Shown: positions 17,663-25,909 of the stretch, piece after piece
Numbering within the stretch: position 1 is the stretch's first letter
Layout of the letters: every line of letters begins with the position of its first letter
From: Alphaproteobacteria bacterium
GTDB lineage: Bacteria; Pseudomonadota; Alphaproteobacteria; Oceanibaculales; Oceanibaculaceae
Direction of reading: 5' to 3'
NCBI GenBank assembly: GCA_018823745.1
Contig: JAHJHR010000004.1
Coordinates: 124,001-188,000, forward strand
Length of the DNA stretch: 64,000 nucleotides
Notes under the pieces: model-generated
What the model saw: only the letters and a program-made list of their open reading frames with translations
The model's database searches: none
Told to the model about the DNA's origin: nothing
Program-made: the position numbers and the translations under genes

Positions 17663-19348
17663 TCATGCGAAGCGCCGCAGCGGCAACGCCGCTACCTCCT
17701 CTGACAACTCCTCGATAACCAATTTTGGGTCTTCCGTCAAAGCGCGGTTCATATATCTGACCAATGCGCTGTCAAAGTCTACATTATTGATTGGTGAGTC
17801 TTGTGGTGCGATAATGAAGTTGTATGGAGTTAAATACCGTACACGCAATGTGCTATTTCTTGTTGTGTCGACATACTTTCCGTCTATATAAGTTCCGCCG
17901 TCATCAAACTCTGAGCGACTGAAAGCATGCGCCCCAGCATAGAGGCCATATTCCTCTGCGGCATATCCGCTTCTTTTTATTCGTTCTTTTAACCAATTTT
18001 CATCGGCCTTGTAAAGATTTGTAGGTTCCCTCGCGTCTGCCTCAACATATACAAAGTTTCGTTTGTAATTGTTACCAGGGGCTGCAGCGATCCTTCGGAC
18101 CTTGATCTCATCATGATTGATCAGGACTACGGACTCCTCAATTTCCTCGAAGCTCTGGATATCAAGGTTTCCGTCTCGCCACCACCAGATCGGCGCAGCG
18201 TCGCTGAACATTAATGGAGGCTGGAGAAGGCGAGCAAGGCGATCAATGGCGTCCGCGGTATCTTCGAACCATGTTATCTCTCTAACACCAGGAAATGCTT
18301 GCTGAAACCGCTCCCAAAAGAAGCTCAGAGACGTGGTCGACTTCAGGCTCGGTAATGGTGGTTCGGTTTCATTCTTCTTTGTTTCTGCGGCGGCACTGTC
18401 TGCGTGATCCGGTTCTTCATGGGTTGGTAACGGTTCAAGTGATGGACTAGTAATGCCGATGGCCTTGCAGATTGAGTCTGGGGCGAGTTCTGGAGAAATT
18501 GAGGGTGTTGACCCTGTCAATGTGGCCGATCCTCCAGTGTGGGCAGAGATAGCTAGGTCGAAGACGATCTCAGCCAAGAGTAATTGATTGAACGGGCTGA
18601 TCGGGCCGCCTTTGCCGCGTGCGCCTAGCCGTTCAGAAATTAATTGGTGCAGAGTATCGAGCTGTTGATCGTCTTTTTCATGATCCAGTAGATAGCCAGT
18701 AAGATAATTGAGTCCTAATCGGGTGTCATATTCAGCGCCCAGCCCCAAACTGTGGTCAGCCAGACGACGGGCCATGGCTGCTGCACGCATAACTGATTTA
18801 GGAACTCGGTCTTCACCATCGAAGGGTTGGAGCACGGTCCGCTTGTTGGCGCCTACGCCAAGAAATTGATGGCGCATCTTCTGCGTCATACTCAGGCTGC
18901 CTGCTAGCAGGCGATCACAGGGCGCGGAAGATGCCGCGTCGGGCAGACCATGCATCTGGGTATTATGCAAAAGATCAATAAAAATATTACTCGAATAAAA
19001 CGAAGGCTGATTTTCCTTCTGCACATCGAGACTAATTTCTGTTTGCGTCACAGCAATAACGCTTGCGAAAGGTTCAACGGTACGCCGCTGCAGAAGCCCT
19101 AAGAGTGTTATCTCAAGCTGTTCCTTGCGCGAGAATAGTTCTTTGACCCAAGTTGCGCGCTCTAGCGCATTCATTCCTGTTCCAAATTTCACGACCAAGT
19201 CTACATCGCTTAGCGATGTAAATTGCTCGCCATCTCGATAAACCAAGCTCCCAAATAGATAGACACCTTCCGCACCATTATTGTGCACGATGAGGTACGC
19301 CCAGTCATTTAGCGCTGTTCGTAGTGCACTAAGATCAACATCCGACAC
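17663..19348 (-). CDS. Low-GC nucleotidyltransferase-fold protein, candidate defence or accessory gene
   Basis: This 561-aa protein of unrecognised family starts with GTG. Residues about 20-110 form a polymerase-beta-type nucleotidyltransferase core: FGS at 32-34, paired catalytic acids SDVDL (Asp48, Asp50), and a likely third Asp in EISLDVQ (Asp108). Residues about 150-280 look helical, followed by an acidic, low-complexity linker (about 290-335). A distinct C-terminal domain contains WWWRDGN and a Tyr-rich stretch around EEYGLYAGAHAF. Base composition is clearly more AT-rich than both neighbours, and it stands alone between two conserved secreted-protein genes, so recent transfer is likely. 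A nucleotide-transfer role (toxin-type RNA/protein modifier, or cyclic-nucleotide synthase) is possible; none is shown. Confidence 0.8.
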   Translation of the reverse strand: MSDVDLSALRTALNDWAYLIVHNNGAEGVYLFGSLVYRDGEQFTSLSDVDLVVKFGTGMNALERATWVKELFSRKEQLEITLLGLLQRRTVEPFASVIAVTQTEISLDVQKENQPSFYSSNIFIDLLHNTQMHGLPDAASSAPCDRLLAGSLSMTQKMRHQFLGVGANKRTVLQPFDGEDRVPKSVMRAAAMARRLADHSLGLGAEYDTRLGLNYLTGYLLDHEKDDQQLDTLHQLISERLGARGKGGPISPFNQLLLAEIVFDLAISAHTGGSATLTGSTPSISPELAPDSICKAIGITSPSLEPLPTHEEPDHADSAAAETKKNETEPPLPSLKSTTSLSFFWERFQQAFPGVREITWFEDTADAIDRLARLLQPPLMFSDAAPIWWWRDGNLDIQSFEEIEESVVLINHDEIKVRRIAAAPGNNYKRNFVYVEADAREPTNLYKADENWLKERIKRSGYAAEEYGLYAGAHAFSRSEFDDGGTYIDGKYVDTTRNSTLRVRYLTPYNFIIAPQDSPINNVDFDSALVRYMNRALTEDPKLVIEELSEEVAALPLRRFA

Positions 19349-19543
19349 GCTAAACCCTCACAGTTGTTTCCGATAATCAGCCATAACACAGTGCTTAAGG
19401 CAAGATTACCAGATGACCCGAGCTCGTTCGGGAAACATCTGTAGCCAAGCTAGCTAGCGTTCAGGTCAATCTGACCAAATAGTATGTCGGAGGTGAACGG
19501 AAAAATACCCAACTATGACTCGTCAATAGAGGTCACGCTCTCC
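19349..19543. other. AT-richer intergenic region next to the nucleotidyltransferase gene
   Basis: No gene is supported here. The stretch contains the palindrome GCTAGCTAGC (19449-19458) and a short inverted repeat GGTCA-atc-TGACC (19464-19476). It should hold the promoter of the reverse-strand nucleotidyltransferase gene and may mark the right edge of the inserted segment. Confidence 0.4.
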
Positions 19544-19921
19544 CTACCGCCACTCATGCATCTCGCCGTCTACCGTCAGGCGGATGGCGCGGAGTTCGAT
19601 GCCGTCGTCCAGGCGGGGGAAGCCGACGGCCACGGCCGGTTTGCCCTCGGTCAAAATGGTCGGGGTGAGGCCTTCCAGGCGGAGCGTGGTGGGGTCGGGC
19701 AGGATGATGCGCCAGACGCGGCCCTCGGTCTCGAGGCGCAGCACGGCGTTGGGCCCGGTGAAGTCCAGCACGCGGATGGTGCCGCTGACGCGGATCGGGC
19801 GGTTCGCCGTGTCATAGGCGGACCAGTCATGGCTTCGGGTCGTATCCTGCGCGGGGGCGGGCGCTGCGGGCAGCAGGAAGGCCGCCAGCAGGCAGCCCGC
19901 CAGCACGGCGCGGAACCGCAT
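19544..19921 (-). CDS. Small secreted protein resembling DUF6152
   Basis: This 125-aa protein starts at 19921 with a signal peptide (MRFRAVLAGCLLAAFLLPAA, cleavage near APAQ). The mature part begins with HDWSAYDTANRPIRVSGTI, then has a beta-rich core with PNAVLRLETEGRVWRIILPD and a C-terminus IRLTVDGEMHEWR. Order, size and the final VDG motif parallel the protein at 17197-17583, so they are probably distant relatives. The start lies 18 bases after the stop of the GreB-like gene, so the two are likely co-transcribed. Confidence 0.7.
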   Translation of the reverse strand: MRFRAVLAGCLLAAFLLPAAPAPAQDTTRSHDWSAYDTANRPIRVSGTIRVLDFTGPNAVLRLETEGRVWRIILPDPTTLRLEGLTPTILTEGKPAVAVGFPRLDDGIELRAIRLTVDGEMHEWR

Positions 19922-19938
19922 GGTTACGCTTCCCCAGG

Positions 19939-20445
19939 TCACGGGGCCTCGGGATAGCGGATGGCGACGACCTCCAGCTGCACATCGCCGATGGGCCGCT
20001 TCCAGGTGATGGTGTCGCCGATCTCCGCCTCCATCAGCGCGCGGGCCAGCGGCGAGACGTAGGAGACCTTGCCGTCATCCACATCGGCCTCATCCTCGCC
20101 GACAATGGCGAAGTCGGATTGTTTGCCCTCGGCATCCTCCACCGTGACGATGGCGCCAAAGGCGACGCGGTCGCGCGGCTGCTGCGCCAGATCGACCGGG
20201 AGGGCGCGTTCCAGCCTGCCCTCGACGAAGCGGATGTCGCGGTTCAGATGCGTCAAGGCGGCGGCGGTTTCCAGGGACTCGCCCTGCTTCTCAAGCGCCT
20301 GCTTCTGCGCCTCCAGATCGGCCAGCCGCGCCTGCAGCTGGGCCAGCCCCGCCGGTGTGACGTGGTTCGGATGCTCCGATTGCGGCAAATCCATTTCATC
20401 GACAGGCGTATCGCTGTCGGGTTCCTTCACGAAGGCACGACTCAT
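19939..20445 (-). CDS. GreA/GreB family transcription elongation factor
   Basis: This 168-aa protein has an N-terminal coiled coil (about residues 30-90, ending near ALPVDLAQQPRD) and the C-terminal GreA/GreB FKBP-like domain with VAFGAIVTVED, ADVDDGKVSYVSPLARALM and EIGDTITW. Gre factors enter the RNA polymerase secondary channel and stimulate transcript cleavage in backtracked complexes. The N-terminus is longer and more acidic than in canonical GreA, closer to the alphaproteobacterial GreB-like paralogues. An SD (aaagggga) precedes the ATG. Confidence 0.88.
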   Translation of the reverse strand: MSRAFVKEPDSDTPVDEMDLPQSEHPNHVTPAGLAQLQARLADLEAQKQALEKQGESLETAAALTHLNRDIRFVEGRLERALPVDLAQQPRDRVAFGAIVTVEDAEGKQSDFAIVGEDEADVDDGKVSYVSPLARALMEAEIGDTITWKRPIGDVQLEVVAIRYPEAP

Positions 20446-20584
20446 GGCACCATCCCCTTTCCTGGATCAGCGGATGCCGTCCCTTCTACATAGGAAGGCC
20501 GGGCGGGTATGTAAGACCGGATTTTGGTGGACGGGCAGGGGGTGACGGCAATTAAATCCGGGGGCATCGGGAAGGGGTTACGGA

Positions 20585-22114
20585 ATGGCGCGGCGCAATA
20601 TCCTGTTCATCACGGCGGACCAGTGGCGCGGCGATACGCTGGGGGCGGCCGGCCATCCGGTGGTGAAGACGCCGCATATCGATGCGCTGGCGGCCGAGGG
20701 GGTGATGTTCCGCCGGCATTACGCCAATGCCTCGCCCTGCGGGCCGTCGCGCGCCAGCCTGCTGACCGGGCTGTATCCGCATAATCACCGCTCCATCCGC
20801 AATGGCACGCCGCTGGACGCGCACTTCACCAATATAGCACTGGAGGCCCGCAAGGCGGGGTATGACCCGGTGCTGTTCGGCTATACCGACAGCGCCGCCG
20901 ATCCGCGCGAGCTTCCGCCCGGCGATCCCCGGCTGGAAACCTATGAGGGCGTGCTGCCCGGCTTCTCCGTGGGCCAGCGCATGGCGGAGGATTCCAAACC
21001 CTGGCTGGCCGATCTGAAAGCCAAGGGCTATGCGGTTCCGGGGCCGGGTTACGCGATCTACCGGCCTGACCCGACGAAGCTCGATCCCGACAGAGGCCCG
21101 ACCTTCGCGCCTTCGGTGTTCCGGGCGGAGGACAGCGAGACCTGGTGGCTGACCGACCGGGTGATGCAGCATCTCTCCATGCAGGGGGAGGAGAAATTTT
21201 TCCTGCATCTCTCCTATCTGCGCCCGCACCCGCCCTTCATCGCGCCGGAACCCTATAACGCGCTGTATGACCCGGACAGCGTGCCGGCCCCGATCCGCGC
21301 CGCTGATCTGGCCACGGAGAAGGCGCAGCACCCGCTGCTGAAGGCGATGCTGGAGGCGATCCCGCAATCTGGCTTCTTCCAGCATGGGGAAGGGCTGGCG
21401 GCTGATTTGTCGGAGCGTGATATCCGCCAGATCCGCGCCACCTATTACGCGCTGATCAGCGAGGTCGATGCCAATCTCGGCCGGCTCTTCGCCTTCCTGA
21501 AGCGCGAAGGCCTGTGGGACGACACGCTGATCGTGCTGACCACCGACCATGGCGAGCAGCTGGGCGACCACCACATGCTCGGCAAGACCGGCTATTTCGA
21601 AGGCTCCTACCATGTGCCGCTGATCATCCGCGATCCGGATGCAGCTGGTGGGCGGCAGGTCGAGGCCTTCACCGAATCGGTCGATATCATGCCGACGATT
21701 CTCGACCGGCTGGGCCTGGCGATTCCCGACCAGTGCGATGGCCGCTCGCTGGGCGGGTTTCTCGACGGCGGGGCGGCCCCGTCCGACTGGCGGCAGGCAG
21801 TGTGCTCCCTGTTCGATTTCCGCGATGCAAGGCTGCCTGTGCTGCAACAGCCGCTCGGCCTGAAGGCCGATCACTGCACGCTGATGGCCTGGCGGGAGGA
21901 ACGCTGGAAATACGTCCATTTCACCGCCCTGCCGCCGCTGCTCTTCGATCTGGAGGCCGACCCGCAGGAGATGCACAATCTGGCCACCGACCCGGCCCAT
22001 GCGTCGGTGGTTCTGGCCTGCGCCCAGCGCCTGCTCTCCTGGCGGATGGAACACGACTACGGCGCGCTCGCCAACCTCCAGCTCGGCCCCGGCGGGGTGA
22101 TGCGGGGGGAATAG
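20585..22114 (+). CDS. Sulfatase family hydrolase (arylsulfatase or phosphonate monoester hydrolase type)
   Basis: This 509-aa enzyme of the alkaline phosphatase superfamily starts RRNILFITADQWRGD (metal-binding Asp), and has the sulfatase signature CGPSRASLLTG, in which the Cys becomes formylglycine. Later metal ligands are in VLTTDHGEQLGDHHMLGK. The short loop pattern and absence of a signal peptide resemble cytosolic phosphonate monoester hydrolases and choline-sulfatase relatives. The exact ester is not predictable. An anaerobic or aerobic formylglycine-generating enzyme is not in the window. Confidence 0.9.
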   Translation: MARRNILFITADQWRGDTLGAAGHPVVKTPHIDALAAEGVMFRRHYANASPCGPSRASLLTGLYPHNHRSIRNGTPLDAHFTNIALEARKAGYDPVLFGYTDSAADPRELPPGDPRLETYEGVLPGFSVGQRMAEDSKPWLADLKAKGYAVPGPGYAIYRPDPTKLDPDRGPTFAPSVFRAEDSETWWLTDRVMQHLSMQGEEKFFLHLSYLRPHPPFIAPEPYNALYDPDSVPAPIRAADLATEKAQHPLLKAMLEAIPQSGFFQHGEGLAADLSERDIRQIRATYYALISEVDANLGRLFAFLKREGLWDDTLIVLTTDHGEQLGDHHMLGKTGYFEGSYHVPLIIRDPDAAGGRQVEAFTESVDIMPTILDRLGLAIPDQCDGRSLGGFLDGGAAPSDWRQAVCSLFDFRDARLPVLQQPLGLKADHCTLMAWREERWKYVHFTALPPLLFDLEADPQEMHNLATDPAHASVVLACAQRLLSWRMEHDYGALANLQLGPGGVMRGE

Positions 22115-22119
22115 GACCC

Positions 22120-23094
22120 CTACGCCGCCTTCGGCAGGCGCTCCCGGTCGTGCGGGGCGGTGAAGTCGAGGATCGGGCCTTTCGGCACGATGCCGGAGCC
22201 GTTGATCATCTTGTGGCTGCGGTAGTAATGCCCCTTGATGTGGTCGAAATCGACCGTCATCGCCACGCCCGGCACCTGGTACAGCTCGCGCGTATAGGCC
22301 CAGAGGTTGGGGTAGCTGGCCAGGCTGCGCAGATTGCATTTGAAATGGCCGACATAGACCGGATCGAAGCGCACCAGCGTGGTGAACAGCCGCCAATCGG
22401 CCTCGGTCAGCCGGTCGCCGGCCAGATAGCGCTGCATCGTCAGGCGCTTTTCCAGCTCGTCCAGCGCCTCGAACAGCTTGGTGACGGCCTGCTCATAGAC
22501 CGGCTGTTCGGTGGCGAAGCCGGCCTTGTAGACGCCGTTGTTGATGCGGTCATAGACGAAGGGGTTGATCGCCTCGATCTCGTCGCGCCAGGCCTCGGGG
22601 TAGAAATCCAGATCCGGGTTCTCGGCCACCGCGTTGAATTCGCTGTTCAGCATGCGGATGATCTCGGCCGATTCATTGTTCACGATGGTGTTGGTCTGCT
22701 TGTCCCACAGCACGGGCACGGTGACCCGGCCGGTATAGTCGGGCTTCGCCCTGGTGTAGACCTCGTGCAGCCGCTTCGCCCCGTTCACGCTGTCGGGGAT
22801 GGTGCCCGGCGTGTCATCGAACACCCAGCCCTCCTCCAGCATCAGCGGCGAGACGATTGACAGCGTGATTGCCTTGTCCAGCCCCTTCAGCTTGCGGAAG
22901 ATCAGCGTGCGATGCGCCCAGGGGCAGGCCAGCGAAACATAGAGGTGGTAGCGCCCGGCCTCGGCCTTGAAACCGGAGGAGCCATCTGCCGTCACCTGGC
23001 CGCGAAACGACGAATCCTGGCGCTTGAAGGCGCCGCCGGTCGATTTCGTGTCGTACCAGACGTCTTTCCACTTGCCGTCCACCAGCATGCCCAT
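22120..23094 (-). CDS. Glutathionyl-hydroquinone reductase (Xi-class GST)
   Basis: The start at 23094 gives MGMLVDGKWKDVWYDTKSTGG, 324 aa, preceded by AAGGAG nine bases upstream; the longer in-frame extension is not family-like. The motif LACPWAHRTLIFRKLKGL holds the catalytic Cys of the family, which removes glutathione from glutathionyl-hydroquinones. The conserved INNGVYKAGFATEQ and DRLTEADWRLFTTLVRFDPVYVGHF are present. It is the last of three reverse genes (wrbA, pirin, this) with related roles in quinone and electrophile handling. Confidence 0.93.
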   Translation of the reverse strand: MGMLVDGKWKDVWYDTKSTGGAFKRQDSSFRGQVTADGSSGFKAEAGRYHLYVSLACPWAHRTLIFRKLKGLDKAITLSIVSPLMLEEGWVFDDTPGTIPDSVNGAKRLHEVYTRAKPDYTGRVTVPVLWDKQTNTIVNNESAEIIRMLNSEFNAVAENPDLDFYPEAWRDEIEAINPFVYDRINNGVYKAGFATEQPVYEQAVTKLFEALDELEKRLTMQRYLAGDRLTEADWRLFTTLVRFDPVYVGHFKCNLRSLASYPNLWAYTRELYQVPGVAMTVDFDHIKGHYYRSHKMINGSGIVPKGPILDFTAPHDRERLPKAA

Positions 23095-23158
23095 GGGGTG
23101 TTTCTCCTTGCGGTTTGTTGGGGTAGAGCCCCGGCCCGAAGGCCGGGGTGTCGGAAAG

Positions 23159-23875
23159 TTACGCCGCCACGGCGTCCAGCCCCGGCGCGTCGACCAGGAC
23201 GATCTCGGTATCCTCCAGCGCCGTGATGGTGATGCTGTCGGTCTCGGCAATGGCGACGCCATCGCGCGAGCCGGCCTGGGTGCCGTTCACCTCGATCTTG
23301 CCGTCGGTCGAGACGAGATAGAGGTAGCGGCCCTTGCCGAGGTCGTAGGTCGTGCTGTCGCCGGCCTTGAAGCTGCCGCCCATCACGGCGGCATCCTGGT
23401 TGATCGGCAGCGCGTCCTTGTCGTCCGGCCGGCCGGAGGCCAGCACGGTCAGCTTGCCGGTGCGGTCCTTCGGGAAGTTGCGGGCTTCCCAGTAGGGCTC
23501 GGCATGGCGCTTGTTCGGCATGATCCAGATCTGGAAGATCTGGGTGTCGTCCGGCTCCTGATTGTACTCGGAGTGGACGATGCCCTTGCCGGCACTCATC
23601 ACCTGCACGTCGCCCGCCTCGGTCCGGCCGACATTGCCCAGCCGGTCGGTATGGGTGATCGCCCCTTTGCGGACATAGGTGACGATTTCCATATCGCGGT
23701 GGCCATGCGGATCGAAGCCGGTGAAGGGCGAGATCGTGTCGTCGTTCCAGACCCGCAAAGCACCCCAGCCCATGCGGCTCTGATCCATATACTGGCCGAA
23801 GCTGAAATGATGATGGGCGTCGAGCCAGCCGAATTCAGCGTGACCCAGCGTGTTGAACGGACGAACGTCAATCAT
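23159..23875 (-). CDS. Pirin family protein (YhhW-like)
   Basis: This 238-aa bicupin starts MIDVRPFNTLGHAEFGWLDAHHHFSFG and has the metal-site motifs DPHGHRDMEIVTYV and SAGKGIVHSEYN (His and Glu ligands). Bacterial YhhW-type pirins have quercetin 2,3-dioxygenase activity, and some act as redox-sensitive regulators. A strong SD (aaggaagga) precedes the ATG. It lies between wrbA and the glutathionyl-hydroquinone reductase gene. Confidence 0.92.
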   Translation of the reverse strand: MIDVRPFNTLGHAEFGWLDAHHHFSFGQYMDQSRMGWGALRVWNDDTISPFTGFDPHGHRDMEIVTYVRKGAITHTDRLGNVGRTEAGDVQVMSAGKGIVHSEYNQEPDDTQIFQIWIMPNKRHAEPYWEARNFPKDRTGKLTVLASGRPDDKDALPINQDAAVMGGSFKAGDSTTYDLGKGRYLYLVSTDGKIEVNGTQAGSRDGVAIAETDSITITALEDTEIVLVDAPGLDAVAA

Positions 23876-23895
23876 GATACGCGCTCCTTCCTTCT

Positions 23896-23923
23896 GTCAT
23901 GCCCGGGTCAGGCCGGGCATGAC
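23896..23923. repeat. REP-like palindrome GTCATGCCCGG...CCGGGCATGAC
   Basis: A near-perfect hairpin in the 60-bp gap between wrbA and the pirin gene has the GTCA...TGAC ends shared by the larger bipartite repeats in this window. It lacks a T run on either strand, so it is more likely a short REP unit than a classic terminator, though it may stabilise or terminate the wrbA transcript. Confidence 0.6.
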
Positions 23924-23935
23924 GCGTTGTCTTTG

Positions 23936-24532
23936 CTACTTCGCCAGCTTCGCGGCGATGCCGGCGACATGGGCGCCCTGCTTGCGGGCAATGGTCAGCT
24001 CGATCTCGCTCGGCTGGCGGCTGCCATCCGGGCCAGCGATGGTGCCGGCACCATAGGGGGAGCCACCGCGGAATTCGCTGATATCGGCCAGCTCCGGGAT
24101 GGAATAGGGCGCGCCAACCACGACCATGCCGTGATGCATCAGCGTCGGCAGGAAGCCCAGGATGGTGCTCTCATTACCGCCGCCGGTGCCGGTGGAGGTG
24201 AAGACGCTGCCGACCTTGCCGACCAGCGCCCCCTTCATCCACAGACCGCCGGTCTGGTCGACGAAGTTGCGCATCTGCGAAGCGACAGTGCCAAAGCGTG
24301 TCGGCGCGCCGAAGATGATGGCGTCGTAATCGCCCAGCTCATCCGGCTTGGCGATCGGCGCGTCCTGGTCCAGCTTGATGCCGGATTTCTTGGCGATTTC
24401 CTCGGGCACCAGTTCCGGCACCCGCTTGATCGTCACCTCGGCCCCGGCGCCCTTGGCGCCCTCGGCCACGGCCTTCGCCATGGTTTCGATATGACCGTAG
24501 GAGGAATAATACAGCACGAGAATCTTGGTCAT
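23936..24532 (-). CDS. wrbA: NAD(P)H:quinone oxidoreductase WrbA
   Basis: This 198-aa flavodoxin-like FMN enzyme reduces quinones by two electrons, avoiding semiquinone formation. The start at 24532 gives [19 protein letters not shown] with the FMN phosphate loop. Family signatures [35 protein letters not shown] and [17 protein letters not shown] are complete. It is divergent from the LysR regulator and first of the wrbA-pirin-reductase run. Confidence 0.95.
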   Translation of the reverse strand: MTKILVLYYSSYGHIETMAKAVAEGAKGAGAEVTIKRVPELVPEEIAKKSGIKLDQDAPIAKPDELGDYDAIIFGAPTRFGTVASQMRNFVDQTGGLWMKGALVGKVGSVFTSTGTGGGNESTILGFLPTLMHHGMVVVGAPYSIPELADISEFRGGSPYGAGTIAGPDGSRQPSEIELTIARKQGAHVAGIAAKLAK

Positions 24533-24610
24533 GGCCCTGTTCCTTCTGGAGGGGTTCAATTTCGTTGCGACAGATGTAGCCCTGCGAGGATTGTCTCTCA
24601 ACCCGGTGTT

Positions 24611-24640
24611 CAGTCAAAATACTGTTTCCAGACAGAAACA
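24611..24640. promoter_or_regulatory. Candidate LysR-type operator in the wrbA/lysR divergent region
   Basis: The dyad TGTTTC-N6-GAAACA (24623-24640) fits a LysR-family T-N11-A box, and an overlapping CAGT-N6-ACTG dyad (24611-24624) lies beside it. The site sits between the divergent wrbA (24532) and regulator (24685) starts, the normal place for autoregulation and target control. Confidence 0.55.
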
Positions 24641-24684
24641 ATGAGGCGATGATGCTCCCCGGATTGAGAAGAGGGGGGCCTGCC

Positions 24685-25593
24685 ATGCAGGATCTGAACG
24701 CGATGCTGGTCTTCGCCCGGGTGGTCGAGGCCGGCAGTTTCTCGGCTGCGGCTGAAAAGCTGGCCCTGTCGAAATCCGCCGTTTCCAAGCAGGTCGCCCG
24801 GCTGGAGGACCAGCTGGGCGTGCGGCTGCTGAACCGCACGACGCGCCGCCTCAGCCTGACCGAGGCGGGGGAGCTGTTCTTCGCCCGCTCGACCGAGGTG
24901 GTGGCGGCGGCGGAGGCGGCGGAACAGGCGGTGACCAGCCTGCAGGACAAGCCGCGCGGCACGCTGCGCCTCAACAGCTCGATGTCCTTCGGCCAGCGCC
25001 ATCTGGGGCCGGCAATCCCGGAATTCCTGTTCGAGTACCCCGATCTGTCGATCGACATGACCCTGACCGACCGCTTCGTCGATCTGGTGAAGGAGGGCTA
25101 TGACATGGCCATCCGTATCGGCAACATGCCAGACTCATCCCTGATCCAGCGCCGGCTCTGCGACATGCAGCCACTGATCCTGGCCTCGCCGGATTACCTG
25201 GTACGGCGCGGTGCGCCGGCCACGCCGGTGGAACTGACCCAGCATAACTGCCTGTGCTACGCCTATCAGGCGACCGGCGACGAATGGCGGTTTTCCGGCC
25301 CTGAGGGAGTGATCCGGGTGCGTGTCAGCGGGCAGATGCGGGCCAATAACGGCGATGTCCTGATGGAGGCGGCGATTGCCGGCATGGGCATCGTGCAACT
25401 GCCCAGCTTCATCTGCGGCGATGCGGTGCGCGACGGGCGGCTGGTCCCGATCCTCACCAACTACACCCTGCCGGGTGCCGCGATCCACGCGGTCTACCCG
25501 CATGCCCGCCACGTCTCGACCAAGGTGCGGGCCTTCGTCGACTTCCTGGCGCAGCGTTTCGGCAGCGAGCCCTATTGGGATCGGGGGCTTTAG
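24685..25593 (+). CDS. LysR family transcriptional regulator
   Basis: This 302-aa protein has an N-terminal winged helix-turn-helix (MQDLNAMLVFARVVEAGSFSA, SKSAVSKQVARLE, LLNRTTRRLSLTEAG) and a C-terminal LysR substrate-binding domain. The ATG at 24685 follows agagggggg, while the in-frame ATG at 24649 lies in the operator region. It diverges from wrbA-pirin-GHR and most likely controls them in response to a quinone or electrophile; the ligand is unknown. Confidence 0.92.
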   Translation: MQDLNAMLVFARVVEAGSFSAAAEKLALSKSAVSKQVARLEDQLGVRLLNRTTRRLSLTEAGELFFARSTEVVAAAEAAEQAVTSLQDKPRGTLRLNSSMSFGQRHLGPAIPEFLFEYPDLSIDMTLTDRFVDLVKEGYDMAIRIGNMPDSSLIQRRLCDMQPLILASPDYLVRRGAPATPVELTQHNCLCYAYQATGDEWRFSGPEGVIRVRVSGQMRANNGDVLMEAAIAGMGIVQLPSFICGDAVRDGRLVPILTNYTLPGAAIHAVYPHARHVSTKVRAFVDFLAQRFGSEPYWDRGL

Positions 25594-25599
25594 CCAGGC

Positions 25600-25627
25600 T
25601 TGTCCTGTAATCATTCTTGATTATATT
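25600..25627 (+). promoter_or_regulatory. Promoter and operator of the ParDE module
   Basis: A -35-like TTGTCC (25600-25605) and a -10 TATATT (25622-25627) are 16 bases apart. Between them lies the inverted repeat AATCA-ttct-TGATT (25609-25622), well placed for repression by the ParD-type antitoxin, whose N-terminal ribbon-helix-helix usually binds its own promoter. Confidence 0.55.
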
Positions 25628-25650
25628 GAATACAGGCAAAGGAGGCTGCG

Positions 25651-25905
25651 ATGTCCCGTACCACCACAATGACCGTCCGTCTCAGCGGCTCCTTGAGCGA
25701 GTTTGTGGCGGAGAATGTCGGGGACACCGGCTCCTACGAGAATATCAGCGAATATATCCGCGACCTGATCCGGCGTGACAAGGAGCGTCGGGAAGCAGAA
25801 TCTTTCGACCGGCTGAGGGCCGAGCTTCAACAGGCCTTCGCCAGTCCGGAATCATCTTATGCGCCTCTGACCGCTGCCGAGGTAATTGCCCGGAATCGGA
25901 GCTGA
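25651..25905 (+). CDS. ParD-type ribbon-helix-helix antitoxin
   Basis: This 84-aa protein has an N-terminal ribbon-helix-helix (TTTMTVRLSGSLSEFVAENV) and the ParD motif SYENISEYIRDLIRRDKERR, followed by a C-terminal tail that would wrap the toxin. It has a strong SD (aaaggagg) and lies four bases upstream of the toxin gene. The pair is expected to act as a ParDE module, with the antitoxin also repressing the operon. Confidence 0.9.
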   Translation: MSRTTTMTVRLSGSLSEFVAENVGDTGSYENISEYIRDLIRRDKERREAESFDRLRAELQQAFASPESSYAPLTAAEVIARNRS

Positions 25906-25909
25906 CGGC

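Noticed and set aside
20552-22396. A 614-codon reverse frame opposite the sulfatase gene
   Set aside because: The forward frame has the formylglycine signature and metal ligands. The reverse frame shows only biased composition.
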